Assembly: GCF_004123845.1 (NCBI RefSeq) | Contig: NZ_NBDP01000053.1 | Span: forward strand, 186,001-250,000 | DNA: 64,000 nucleotides | Origin: Allobosea sp. Tri-44 | Lineage (GTDB): Bacteria > Pseudomonadota > Alphaproteobacteria > Rhizobiales > Beijerinckiaceae | Direction of reading: 5' to 3' | Shown: positions 35,579-43,948 of the stretch, piece by piece | Layout of the letters: the number at the start of each line of letters is the position of its first letter | Numbering within the stretch: position 1 is the first letter of the stretch | Notes under the pieces: generated by a model | Seen by the model: the letters and a program-made list of their open reading frames with translations, nothing else | What the model was told of the DNA's origin: nothing | The model's database searches: none | Program-made: the position numbers and the translations under genes

Positions 35579-36478
35579 ATGTTGACCAGGAGACGAGCGA
35601 TGACGACTGCTCTCGCGGCGGGCGCGGCAGCCCTGTCCGCACCCCCGAGCTTCGGCCAGACAGCCGGATCGAAGCTGAGCTGGAAGCATTTCCCAGCCGG
35701 CCCCAACGGCTTCTTCCGCGCGCCGGTGCTACTGTCGGGGCCGAAGGAAGCGCTGCTCATCGACGGCGGCTTCACCTATCCGGACGGGCGGGCACTCGCC
35801 GAGGCGATCAAGGCGACGGGCAAAAGGCTGACCACGATCTATGTCAGCCAGTCCGATCCGGACTATTATTTCAGCCTGAAGCCGGTCCGCGAGGCTTTCC
35901 CGGAGGCGAAGGTCATCGCGGCCCCGGAGACGCTGGCCGGGATCAAGGGCAGTGTCGAGAAGAAGCTCGCCACCTGGGGACCGCAGCTCAAGGAGAACGG
36001 CCCGCAGACTCTGGCGGATATCGTTCTGCCGGAAGCCTTCGACGGCCCTTCGCTGAGTATCGACGGCGAGGCCGTCGAGATCGTCAAGGCCGAGGGCCTC
36101 GCCAACCGCCGCTATCTCTGGGTGCCTTCCCTCGACGCGGTGTTCGGCGGCGTCATGATCTTCTCGGGCGTTCACGTCTGGACCGCCGACACGCCGACCA
36201 GGCAGGAGCGAGCGGCCTGGATCGCCAATCTCGAAAGGATCGCGGCGCGCAAGCCTGCCGTGGTCGTGCCGGGCCATCTCGGAGCGGCGGCGGCGACAGA
36301 TGTGTCGGCCATCGAGCACACGAAGCGTTATCTGCTCGCCTTCGAAGAGGAGCTGGCCAAGGCTGCCGATGCGGCTGCGCTGAAGACCGCGATCGAAGCC
36401 CGTTTCCCCAATCTCGGCATGGGCGTGGCGCTCGATATCGGCGCGAAGGTGGCCAAGGGCGAAATGAAGTGGGGCTGA
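35579..36478 (+). CDS. Exported MBL-fold protein with an altered metal motif
   Basis: The 299-residue protein has a Tat-like signal (MLTRRRAMTTALAAGAAALSAPPSFG) and a metallo-beta-lactamase fold (ALLIDGGFTY, PAVVVPGHLG). In relatives I know, the first metal motif reads SHGDPDYYFG; here it is VSQSDPDYYFS, with Gln91 in place of His. This may weaken metal binding or abolish activity. ATG 35579 follows GGAGAT. The role is unknown; it lies with redox and detoxification genes. Confidence 0.75.
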   Translation: MLTRRRAMTTALAAGAAALSAPPSFGQTAGSKLSWKHFPAGPNGFFRAPVLLSGPKEALLIDGGFTYPDGRALAEAIKATGKRLTTIYVSQSDPDYYFSLKPVREAFPEAKVIAAPETLAGIKGSVEKKLATWGPQLKENGPQTLADIVLPEAFDGPSLSIDGEAVEIVKAEGLANRRYLWVPSLDAVFGGVMIFSGVHVWTADTPTRQERAAWIANLERIAARKPAVVVPGHLGAAAATDVSAIEHTKRYLLAFEEELAKAADAAALKTAIEARFPNLGMGVALDIGAKVAKGEMKWG

Positions 36479-36555
36479 GCGGAAAGCCGCTCGCGCCTCC
36501 GTCTGGGCGGCCGTGAGGGGCGCGGCCGGGATGTGCAGGCCGTCCTTGGCCGGCT

Positions 36556-37437
36556 TCACGCCCGTCCGCGCACGCTCGCCTGCGGCTTCACCCGCATTTC
36601 CAGGAAGTTGCGCAACTCCGTCACGCGTTTGACGGGATCGAGCACCTCCTCGTCGAGGCCATGAGCCCAGGCGAGATCACGGCGGGAAGGATCGGCGTCG
36701 AGTACGTCGAGATCGGCGAGCCAGGCCTTGGTATCGGCCTCGTCCCGGCGAAAGCCCCGCTCGATCAGGATTTGGCTGTGCCGCCGCAGGATCGTGGCGA
36801 CGAGGCTGAGCGAGAATTCCGGATGGTACTGCACGCCCCAGAAGCTGCCGCCGTCCTGGCGGAACTCGGCGGCCTGGATCGGGCTCATCGCGTTCGAGGC
36901 GAGGATGGTGGCGTCAGTGGGCGGCGCGACGATGCTGTCGAAATGGATCGCCGGCGCATCGAAGGCGGCGGGCCGGCCGGCGAGCAGCGGATGCCGGGCA
37001 CCGGCTTCCGTCAGGCTGATCCGGCGGGCGAAGCCGATCTCGAGTCCGTTCGGATTGAGCGCCACCGTCCCGCCGGCAGCGACGGCGCCGATCTGGATGC
37101 CCCAGCACGAGCCGAAGCAGGGCGTGCCGCTCTTGTAGATCGCCCGCATCAACTCGATCTGCCGGGTCACCGCCGGCTCCGGGCTGTGGATGTGCAGGGA
37201 AGAGCCGGTCAGGGCGATGCCGTCATAGGAGGAAAGGCCGGCCCCATCGGGCAGATTGGCGCCCTCGTCGGCCGGCAGGCAGATATCCGTCGCTAGCGAT
37301 GGCTCGATCCGGCGCAATTCCGCCGCATAGGCTTCGGACGGAGTTGCGTTCCAGTCGCGGGCATATTCCTCGCGCTGCTCGCGCTTGTAGCCGTCGATGA
37401 CGAGGACACGCAGCGGCTTGGGGCTGAACACGTTCAT
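36556..37437 (-). CDS. Class I glutamine amidotransferase-like protein
   Basis: The 293-residue protein has a GATase1 domain. TPCFGSCWGIQ carries the nucleophile (Cys111), and VQYHPEFS plus a later Glu complete the triad. Stand-alone members include GMP-synthase-like and gamma-glutamyl hydrolases such as PuuD-type enzymes, so the acceptor is unclear. ATG 37437 follows GAGGACCCC; an upstream frame adds 36 residues of low-complexity leader. Confidence 0.85.
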   Translation of the reverse strand: MNVFSPKPLRVLVIDGYKREQREEYARDWNATPSEAYAAELRRIEPSLATDICLPADEGANLPDGAGLSSYDGIALTGSSLHIHSPEPAVTRQIELMRAIYKSGTPCFGSCWGIQIGAVAAGGTVALNPNGLEIGFARRISLTEAGARHPLLAGRPAAFDAPAIHFDSIVAPPTDATILASNAMSPIQAAEFRQDGGSFWGVQYHPEFSLSLVATILRRHSQILIERGFRRDEADTKAWLADLDVLDADPSRRDLAWAHGLDEEVLDPVKRVTELRNFLEMRVKPQASVRGRA

Positions 37438-37550
37438 GGGGTCCTCGGCACGTTTGCGTGCGGCGACGGGCTGCATTGCGCCTCCTCTCATAGGAGAAGC
37501 GCGGCGTGCAAGGCTATGCAAGCGCTTCGCTGACATGAGGATCATGCATC

Positions 37551-38459
37551 TTGCAGCCGGCCGCCTCCCTCCCGCAGCGCGTCTGGGCCAATGCCTATGT
37601 CCTGCTGACGCTGACGACCCTGATGTGGGCCGGCAATGCCGTCGCCAGCCGGCTTGCCGTCGGCGAGATCGCGCCGATGACGCTGACCGCGCTGCGCTGG
37701 GTCTTCGTCTGCGCCGTCATGCCCTATTTGTTTCGCCAGGGCCTGCGCGAGCACTGGCCGGCGCTGAAGGCGAACTGGCTCAAGGTGACGCTGCTCGGCG
37801 CCTTCGGCTTCACCGCCTTCAACACGCTGATGTATATCGCTGCCTATTCGACCACGGCGATCAACATCGGCATTCTGCAGGGCTCCATTCCCGTCTTCGT
37901 ACTGCTCGGCGCCTTCCTCGCCTTGCGCACGCCGATCGGCGGGCTGCAGGCGCTCGGCGTCGCCGTCACCATCATCGGCGTGCTGGTCACGGCGAGCCGC
38001 GGCGACTGGCACATCCTCTCGCAGCTCAGCTTCGTGCCGGGCGATCTCTGGATGATCATCGCCTGCGTGTTCTATGCCGGTTACACGGTTGGCATCCGCA
38101 CGCGCCCGCCGATGCCTGGGCTGATCTTCTTCACGGCGATGGCGATCGTCGCCTGCGCGGTCTCGCTGCCGCTGCTCGGGGTCGAGATCGCCACCGGCAA
38201 GGCCTTCTGGCCGACACTCAAGGGCTGGCTGATCCTGATCTATGTCGTGATCGGTCCCTCGATCCTGTCGCAACTCTTCTTCATGCGGGCGATCGAGCTG
38301 ATCGGGCCGGGCCGGGCCGGTGTCTTCGTCAATCTCGTGCCGGTGTTCGCGCCGGTTCTAGCCGTGCTGATTCTGGGCGAGCAGCTCGCGCTCTATCATG
38401 GGCTGGCGCTGGCGCTGGTGCTCGGCGGCATCTGGATCGCCGAGCGCAAGCTGCGCTGA
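37551..38459 (+). CDS. EamA/DMT family transporter
   Basis: The 302-residue protein has ten predicted membrane helices in two EamA repeats (LTTLMWAGNAVASRLAVG near the start, and FVNLVPVFAPVLAVLILGEQLALYHGLALALVLGG-type at the end). The start appears to be a TTG at 37551 with GAGGA nine bases upstream; no in-frame ATG fits. It is divergent from the amidotransferase. It exports a small metabolite of unknown identity. Confidence 0.88.
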   Translation: MQPAASLPQRVWANAYVLLTLTTLMWAGNAVASRLAVGEIAPMTLTALRWVFVCAVMPYLFRQGLREHWPALKANWLKVTLLGAFGFTAFNTLMYIAAYSTTAINIGILQGSIPVFVLLGAFLALRTPIGGLQALGVAVTIIGVLVTASRGDWHILSQLSFVPGDLWMIIACVFYAGYTVGIRTRPPMPGLIFFTAMAIVACAVSLPLLGVEIATGKAFWPTLKGWLILIYVVIGPSILSQLFFMRAIELIGPGRAGVFVNLVPVFAPVLAVLILGEQLALYHGLALALVLGGIWIAERKLR

Positions 38460-38607
38460 CATCGGCGGGCGGCGGCTGCCGCAAGAGCGAGTTCACGGAA
38501 TGGCCCGGCGCGTCGATGATCGCGCCAGACGCTACGTGCCTGGCTTGCGGGCATCGAGGCGCGCTGAGGCGGCGCTGGCGGCTCGCCGCTGCTGATCGGA
38601 CAGAGTT

Positions 38608-38859
38608 TTATTTGGCGGCGCGCCGGACCCGCGGCTTCTTCGCCGGTTCGCTTGGAAGCAACGCCGCGGCTGCGGCATCGGCCGCCTCCTTGGCGAGCCT
38701 CAGAGCGCGCAGCCTTACAGTCTTCTCGGCGACGGCGCGCTGCTCGGCGCGCACGGATTCGAGCGCGCTCTCCGCTTCTTCCCGCCGCTTCTCGACCTTG
38801 GCGAAGTTCCGTTCCGCCCGAAGCTTCGCGTCCTCGGCGGAGAGTCCCTTGGTTGCCAT
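38608..38859 (-). CDS. Small Ala/Arg/Glu-rich coiled-coil protein
   Basis: The 83-residue protein is highly charged and helical (LRAERNFAKVEKRREEAESALESV) and ends in a basic Lys/Arg-rich tail that could bind nucleic acid. GAGGAG precedes the ATG. It lies 23 bp downstream of rpsU on the same strand and may be co-transcribed with it. Similar small proteins are common beside rpsU or csp genes in Hyphomicrobiales; no function is known to me. Confidence 0.65.
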   Translation of the reverse strand: MATKGLSAEDAKLRAERNFAKVEKRREEAESALESVRAEQRAVAEKTVRLRALRLAKEAADAAAAALLPSEPAKKPRVRRAAK

Positions 38860-38882
38860 GGCTGCGGCTCCTCTGATCTAAA

Positions 38883-39143
38883 TCAGGCGACGGCCGGGCG
38901 CGGCGGCCGAACCGGACGCGGCTTCGGCTTGGGCGCGGCGATCAGACCTTCGCGCTGGGCCTGCTTGCGGGCGAGCTTGCGGGCGCGGCGGATAGCGTCG
39001 GCCTTCTCGCGAACGCGCTTCTCGGACGGCTTCTCATAGGCAGAACGCCGCTTCATCTCGCGAAACACGCCCTCGCGCTGCATCTTCTTCTTCAGGACGC
39101 GCAACGCCTGTTCGACATTGTTGTCGCGGACGAGAACCTGCAT
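38883..39143 (-). CDS. rpsU: Small ribosomal subunit protein bS21
   Basis: The 86-residue protein has MQVLVRDNNVEQALRVLKKK and KRRSAYEKPSEKRVREKADAIRRARK, characteristic of bS21. The Pro/Lys-rich C-terminal extension is usual in Alphaproteobacteria. bS21 helps the 30S subunit form initiation complexes. A GAGGAAG site precedes the ATG. Coding direction is shared with cspA upstream, with a terminator between them. Confidence 0.96.
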   Translation of the reverse strand: MQVLVRDNNVEQALRVLKKKMQREGVFREMKRRSAYEKPSEKRVREKADAIRRARKLARKQAQREGLIAAPKPKPRPVRPPRPAVA

Positions 39144-39174
39144 TCGGACTTCCTCGTGTAAACGTCTCTTGAAA

Positions 39175-39203
39175 CAAAAAAGGGCCGGGTGATCCCGACC
39201 CTT
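39175..39203 (-). terminator. Intrinsic terminator between cspA and rpsU
   Basis: AAGGGCCGGG (39180-39189) pairs with CCCGACCCTT (39194-39203) with one mismatch and a TGAT loop. On the minus strand it is followed by TTTTTTG. It ends the cspA transcript about 35 bp before the rpsU start. Confidence 0.75.
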
Positions 39204-39290
39204 CCTCAGCTATCCTGCGCGGAGCGGGTCTGGCGCCGGTACATCCGCGGTCGCCTGCCCCTGATCTCTTATGCTGGACAGCGCGTCAGC

Positions 39291-39500
39291 TCACTCGGCG
39301 CGGAGATTGTCGGCCGACATCTTGCCCGAGCGCTTGTCCTGGACGAGCTCGTACGAGATCTTCTGACCGTCGCGGAGGTCGCGCATGCCAGCGCGCTCGA
39401 CGGCGCTGATGTGGACGAACACGTCCTGACCGCCATCATCCGGCTGAATGAAGCCGAAACCCTTGGTCCCGTTGAACCATTTCACTGTGCCACTGGCCAT
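39291..39500 (-). CDS. cspA: Cold-shock domain protein (CspA family)
   Basis: The 69-residue protein has TVKWFNGTKGFGFIQPDDGGQDVFVHISAVERAG, with the RNP1 (KGFGFI) and RNP2 (VFVHI) motifs of a single cold-shock domain that binds single-stranded nucleic acid. I prefer ATG 39500, since AAGGA lies eight bases upstream; ATG 39506 would be only two bases from it. The 220-bp region before it could hold the long structured leader typical of csp mRNAs. Confidence 0.95.
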   Translation of the reverse strand: MASGTVKWFNGTKGFGFIQPDDGGQDVFVHISAVERAGMRDLRDGQKISYELVQDKRSGKMSADNLRAE

Positions 39501-39726
39501 AGTCATATTCCTTCTTGCGAGTGGTAATTCACACGCAGCCGCATGCCGCGCATGTTTTCGATTTGAGCAGGAAGGTCGTCAGCGGTGCGCAGAAGCGCGG
39601 GCCAATTCGTTCGGCCTACATCGAGCACTACAAATGGGGGTTTGTCCCTGATTTGTCAATGCAACTTTACCGGGCATTGAAGCGAGGCGTTCGCCGCTGG
39701 TCGCGGCTACGGCCGGTTCGCCGCTG

Positions 39727-40725
39727 CTACCGCAGGCTCTCTACCGCCAATTGCGCCACTGCGGCATGGGCCGCCTCGCGCTCCTTCTCGCCAACCTGCG
39801 CACCGGCGAGATAGACCGCAATGGCGAAGCGGCGCCCGTCCGGCAGGCTGACGATGCCGATATCGTTGGTGGCGTGGTTGAGCCCGTCGGCGCTCGGTCC
39901 GAGGCCCGTCTTGTGCGCGAAGCGCGCGCCGGTCGGCAGGCCGGCCTTGATCCGGTTCGGGCCGGTCTTGGCTTCGAGCATGATCTTGTCGAGCAGCGCG
40001 GCATGGGTGGAATCGCGCAGCCAGGTGCCCTTGGCGAGGCCTTCGAGGAAGGCGATCGAGGCGTCGGGCGAAGCGGCGTCGCGCTTGTCGGTCAGCGTCG
40101 CCGCGAGCCGCTTCTTGCGCTCGGCGGCGGGGATCGCGCCGATCGCCGCATAGAACTTGGCGGTGTCGATCGTCTCGTTCCAGCCATAGCCGGGCAGGCC
40201 GAGGATCTCAGGCTGGAAGACGCGCTCATAGCGGTCGACCGAGATGCCGCTGACGCCGCCATCCCTGAGCAGCGCGGTCAGCGCCTGCGGGCCGCCGATC
40301 AGGCGCAGCAAGAGGTCGGCGGCGGTGTTGTCGCTCTCCCCGGTCGAGCGGGCCAGTAGCTCGCGCAGCGGATAGTCGTTGCGCTCGCCCTTGAAGGCCT
40401 TGGCGAGCGGGCTGTGATAGAGCGAGAGATCATTGCGGGTGACGGTGATCTTCTGGTCGAGCTTCAGCTTGCCGGCCTCGACCGCCTGCAGCACGCCGAT
40501 CGCGAGCGGCAGCTTGAACACGCTTTGCAGCGGGAAGGGCTCGGCCCCGCGATAGGACCAGCTCTTGCGGTCCTTGAGGTCGATCAGGCCGATGCCGAGG
40601 CGGCCCTTCGTGCTCTGCTCGATCGTCTTGATGCCGCTGTCGAGCCTGGCCTTGTCCCAGTCCGCGAAGGCGGGCGAGGCTGCGAGGCAAGCGAGGGCGG
40701 CGGCGAAAGCAAGGCGGGTCGGCAT
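39727..40725 (-). CDS. Class A beta-lactamase
   Basis: The 332-residue protein has a signal peptide (MPTRLAFAAALACLAASPAFA). It has the class A motifs SVFK (nucleophile Ser68, Lys71), SDN (131-133) and HKTG (271-274). A candidate general-base Glu is near 167 (YERVFQPE), but the omega loop is unlike TEM. It hydrolyses beta-lactams in the periplasm. The extra length and the spacing between motifs recall the A2 (CfxA/PER-like) branch. The only evident ribosome binding site (AGGGG) is inside the hairpin at 40731-40757, so expression may be low or conditional. Confidence 0.9.
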   Translation of the reverse strand: MPTRLAFAAALACLAASPAFADWDKARLDSGIKTIEQSTKGRLGIGLIDLKDRKSWSYRGAEPFPLQSVFKLPLAIGVLQAVEAGKLKLDQKITVTRNDLSLYHSPLAKAFKGERNDYPLRELLARSTGESDNTAADLLLRLIGGPQALTALLRDGGVSGISVDRYERVFQPEILGLPGYGWNETIDTAKFYAAIGAIPAAERKKRLAATLTDKRDAASPDASIAFLEGLAKGTWLRDSTHAALLDKIMLEAKTGPNRIKAGLPTGARFAHKTGLGPSADGLNHATNDIGIVSLPDGRRFAIAVYLAGAQVGEKEREAAHAAVAQLAVESLR

Positions 40726-40757
40726 GAAAAATCCCCTGTGGTAGCGCCACAGGGGAT
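40726..40757 (-). terminator. Terminator hairpin after serA that overlaps the beta-lactamase leader
   Basis: ATCCCCTGTGG (40731-40741) and CCACAGGGGAT (40747-40757) form a perfect 11-bp stem with a 5-nt loop. On the minus strand it runs into TTTTT. Its 3' arm contains AGGGG eight bases before the beta-lactamase ATG at 40725, so the hairpin both ends serA transcription and can hide that ribosome binding site. Confidence 0.75.
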
Positions 40758-40796
40758 AAAGATTGCGGCGCCGTTTGGGCGCGATGCGGGCGGCCT

Positions 40797-42386
40797 TCAG
40801 AACTTGAGCCTTCTCGCCCGCTTGACCATCGGGATCTCGTGGATCTTGGCGAGCAATTCGTCCGAGATCGCCTCGTCGACGGCGACATAGCAGATCGCGT
40901 CGCCGCCCGGCTTGTCGCGGCCGAGATTGAAGGTCGCGACATTGACGCCGGCATTGCCGAGCAGCGAGCCGAACTGGCCGATGAAGCCCGGCTTGTCGGC
41001 ATTGCGGACATAGAGCATGTGCGGCGCGAACTCGGCGTCGACCTGTATGTCGCGGATCTCGATGATGCGCGGCTTGCCGTCATGGAAGACCGTGCCCGAG
41101 GCATGGCGCGGCATGTCCTCGGCCTCGACGACGATGCGGATGACGCTTTCGAGATTGCCGGCGACCTCGCGAGTCAATTCCTCGACGACGATGCCCTTCT
41201 CCTTCGCCACCATGGCCGAGTTGACCATGTTGATCTCGGGCAGGAAGGGCCGCAGCACGCCGGTGATCGCGGCCGCCGAGATCGCCTTGAGGTTGAGCGC
41301 CGCGACCGCGCCCTCATACTCGATGCGGATGCCCTTGACCGGCGCCTCGGTGAGCTGGCCGAGGAAGGAGCCGAGCTTCTCGGCGAGGTCGACGAAGGGC
41401 TTGATGCGCGGGGCTTCCTCGGCCGAGATCGACGGGAAGTTCACCGCATTGGTGATCGCGCCCTTCAGGAGATAGTCGCTCATCTGCTCGGCGACCTGCA
41501 GCGCGACGTTCTCCTGCGCCTCATTGGTCGAGGCGCCGAGATGCGGGGTGCAGACGACATTGTCGAGGCCGAACAGCGGGTTGCTCTCCGCCGGCTCCTG
41601 CGAGAACACGTCGAAGGCAGCTCCCGCGACATGGCCGGACTTGATGAGGTCGGCCAGCGCCGCTTCGTCGACCAGGCCGCCGCGGGCGCAGTTGATGATG
41701 CGCACGCCCTTCTTGGTCTTGGCGAGGTTCTCGGCCGAGAGGATGTTCTTGGTCATCGCTGTCATCGGCACGTGCAAAGTGATGAAGTCGGCGCGCTTCA
41801 GCAGGTCTTCCAACTCGACCTTCTCGACACCCAGCTGCACCGCCCGCTCCGGCGAGAGATAGGGGTCGAAGGCGATGACGCGCATCCTGAGGCCGATGCC
41901 GCGCTCGGCGACGATCGAGCCGATATTGCCGCAGCCGATCAGGCCGAGCGTCTTGGCCGTGATCTCGACGCCCATGAAGCGGTTCTTCTCCCACTTCCCG
42001 GCCTGGGTCGAGGCGTCAGCGGAGGGGATCTGGCGGGCGAGCGCGAACATCATCGCGATGGCGTGCTCGGCGGTGGTGATCGAGTTGCCGAAAGGCGTGT
42101 TCATCACGATCACGCCGCGCGCCGTCGCGGCCGGGATCTCGACATTGTCGACGCCGATGCCGGCGCGGCCGATCACCTTCAGCCTGGTCGCGGCTTCCAG
42201 CAGCTTGGCGGTGGCCTTGGTCGCCGAGCGGATGGCGAGGCCGTCATAGTCGCCGATCACAGCGGCGAGCTTGTCCTTGTCCTTGCCGAGGTTCGGATCG
42301 AAGGTCACGTCGATGCCGCGATCCCGAAAGATCTGCACGGCGGCGGGGGAGAGGGCGTCGGAGATCAGGACGCGGGGTTTTGTCAT
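40797..42386 (-). CDS. serA: D-3-phosphoglycerate dehydrogenase
   Basis: The 529-residue enzyme has a substrate domain, an NAD-binding domain (KTLGLIGCGNIGSIVAERG) and INCARGGLVDEAAL with the catalytic region. An intervening allosteric domain follows, then a C-terminal ACT domain (VRNADKPGFIGQFGSLLGNA), the long form of SerA. It oxidises 3-phosphoglycerate to phosphohydroxypyruvate, the first step of serine synthesis, and the ACT domain usually senses serine. serC lies just upstream, so the two steps are together. Confidence 0.96.
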   Translation of the reverse strand: MTKPRVLISDALSPAAVQIFRDRGIDVTFDPNLGKDKDKLAAVIGDYDGLAIRSATKATAKLLEAATRLKVIGRAGIGVDNVEIPAATARGVIVMNTPFGNSITTAEHAIAMMFALARQIPSADASTQAGKWEKNRFMGVEITAKTLGLIGCGNIGSIVAERGIGLRMRVIAFDPYLSPERAVQLGVEKVELEDLLKRADFITLHVPMTAMTKNILSAENLAKTKKGVRIINCARGGLVDEAALADLIKSGHVAGAAFDVFSQEPAESNPLFGLDNVVCTPHLGASTNEAQENVALQVAEQMSDYLLKGAITNAVNFPSISAEEAPRIKPFVDLAEKLGSFLGQLTEAPVKGIRIEYEGAVAALNLKAISAAAITGVLRPFLPEINMVNSAMVAKEKGIVVEELTREVAGNLESVIRIVVEAEDMPRHASGTVFHDGKPRIIEIRDIQVDAEFAPHMLYVRNADKPGFIGQFGSLLGNAGVNVATFNLGRDKPGGDAICYVAVDEAISDELLAKIHEIPMVKRARRLKF

Positions 42387-42459
42387 CGGGGTGGCTCCGG
42401 CTGCGCCGCGCTACACGAGGAGCGTTTCGGCGCTGAGAAGGGGGGAGGGCGCCCCCGCC

Positions 42460-42599
42460 TGTCATTCCGGGGCGGCGAAGCCGAACCCGGAACCCATGAC
42501 GGGGTGCAACGCTGCGGTTCTGGATGAAGCGGTGGAGAGGGCTCGCCCGGTCGTGGGTTCCGGGTTCGCGGGCGAAAGCCCGCGCCCCGGAATGACAGG
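42460..42599. repeat. Nested palindromic repeat between serC and serA
   Basis: The arms GTCATTCCGGGGCGGCGAAG... (from 42461) and ...GAAAGCCCGCGCCCCGGAATGAC (to about 42597) are inverted copies. Inner segments CCGAACCCGGAACCCATGAC and GTGGGTTCCGGGTTCG also pair, giving a roughly 45-bp stem region around a 50-bp centre. It lies in the 223-bp serC-serA spacer and belongs to a group of similar intergenic palindromes in this window. Confidence 0.65.
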
Positions 42600-42609
42600 G
42601 AAAAGCGCC

Positions 42610-43788
42610 TCAGGCCGCCTTCTTGCCGAGCGAGGCCTTCGCCTCGTTGAAGGCATACGCAATCCACGGCAGCAGCGCCTTGAGGTCGCGCGACTGCACG
42701 GTCGCGCCGCACCAGATGCGCAGGCCGGGAGGGGCGTCGCGGTAATGGCCGAGATCGTAGCCGGCGCCGGCCTTCTCGATGACCTGGACGACCTGCTTGG
42801 CGAAGGCCGCCTGCGCATCGGCCGGCAGCGCCGTCACTGCCGGATCGGTGAACTTGAGGCAGACCGAGGTGTTCGAGCGCGTCTTCGGCTTCACCGCGAG
42901 GAAGTCGATCCAGTCGTTCTCGCGCACGAACTTGGCGATGACGCGGGCATTGCCGTCGGCGCGCTTCACCAGCCCGTCAAGGCCGCCGACCTTCTTGGCC
43001 CAGGCCAGTGCGTCGAGATAATCCTCGACCGCGAGCATGGACGGCGTGTTGATCGTCTCGCCGGCGAAGATGCCCTCGGAGAGCTTGCCGCCCGAGGTCA
43101 TGCGGAAGATTTTTGGCAGCGGCCAGGACGGCTTGTAGGTCAGCAGCCGCTCGACCGCGCGGGGCGAGAGCACGATCATGCCATGCGCGGCCTCGCCGCC
43201 GAGCACCTTCTGCCAGGAGAAGGTGACGACATCGAGCTTGGGCCAATCGAGCTTCTGGGCGAAGGCGGCCGAGGTCGCGTCGCAGATCGTCAGCCCCTCG
43301 CGGTCATCGGCGATCCAGCTGGCGTCGACGACGCGCACGCCCGAGGTCGTGCCGTTCCAGGTGAAGACGACGTCGCGATTCCTGGTGTCGACTTGTCTCA
43401 GGTTCGGTAGCTCGCCATAGGGGGCGGTGAAGGTGCGCACATCCGCCAGCTTGAGCTGCTTCACCACGTCGGTGACCCAGCCTTCGCCAAAGCTCTCCCA
43501 GGCGACCATGTCGACGCCGCGGGCGCCCAGCATCGACCACATCGCCATCTCGACGGCGCCGGTGTCCGAGGCGGGCACGATGCCGATGCGGTAATCGGCC
43601 GGGATCTGCAGCACCTCGCGGGTCAGGTCGATCGCGAGCTTGAGCTTGTCCTTGCCGATCTTGGCGCGGTGCGAGCGGCCGAGCGCCGCGTCACCAAGGG
43701 CCTTGAGGGTCCAGCCGGGGCGCTTCGCGCAGGGGCCGGACGAGAAATGCGGCACGCGCGGGCGCGCTGCCGGAATCGTATTCGCCAT
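42610..43788 (-). CDS. serC: Phosphoserine aminotransferase
   Basis: The 392-residue protein matches the alphaproteobacterial SerC form. FSSGPCAKRPGW is at the start and FSWQKVLGGEAAHGMIVLSP carries the PLP lysine (SWQK). It transfers an amino group from glutamate to phosphohydroxypyruvate. ATG 43788 (MANTIPAARP) follows GGAG at good spacing; an ATG four codons earlier has none. It precedes serA on the same strand with a repeat element between. Confidence 0.95.
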   Translation of the reverse strand: MANTIPAARPRVPHFSSGPCAKRPGWTLKALGDAALGRSHRAKIGKDKLKLAIDLTREVLQIPADYRIGIVPASDTGAVEMAMWSMLGARGVDMVAWESFGEGWVTDVVKQLKLADVRTFTAPYGELPNLRQVDTRNRDVVFTWNGTTSGVRVVDASWIADDREGLTICDATSAAFAQKLDWPKLDVVTFSWQKVLGGEAAHGMIVLSPRAVERLLTYKPSWPLPKIFRMTSGGKLSEGIFAGETINTPSMLAVEDYLDALAWAKKVGGLDGLVKRADGNARVIAKFVRENDWIDFLAVKPKTRSNTSVCLKFTDPAVTALPADAQAAFAKQVVQVIEKAGAGYDLGHYRDAPPGLRIWCGATVQSRDLKALLPWIAYAFNEAKASLGKKAA

Positions 43789-43948
43789 CGATGTCTCCAT
43801 CCTTACAGATGGGCGCGCCGCGTTGGGGCGGCGTGTCCCGTCGATGGGCGTAGGATGGGGAGGCGGGGGGAGTCAAGGAGGAGGGTTTTAACGCAGCGCA
43901 CGAACTAAGCTGCAGTTAGCGAGCAACTAGAATGGCATAGAGCTATGA

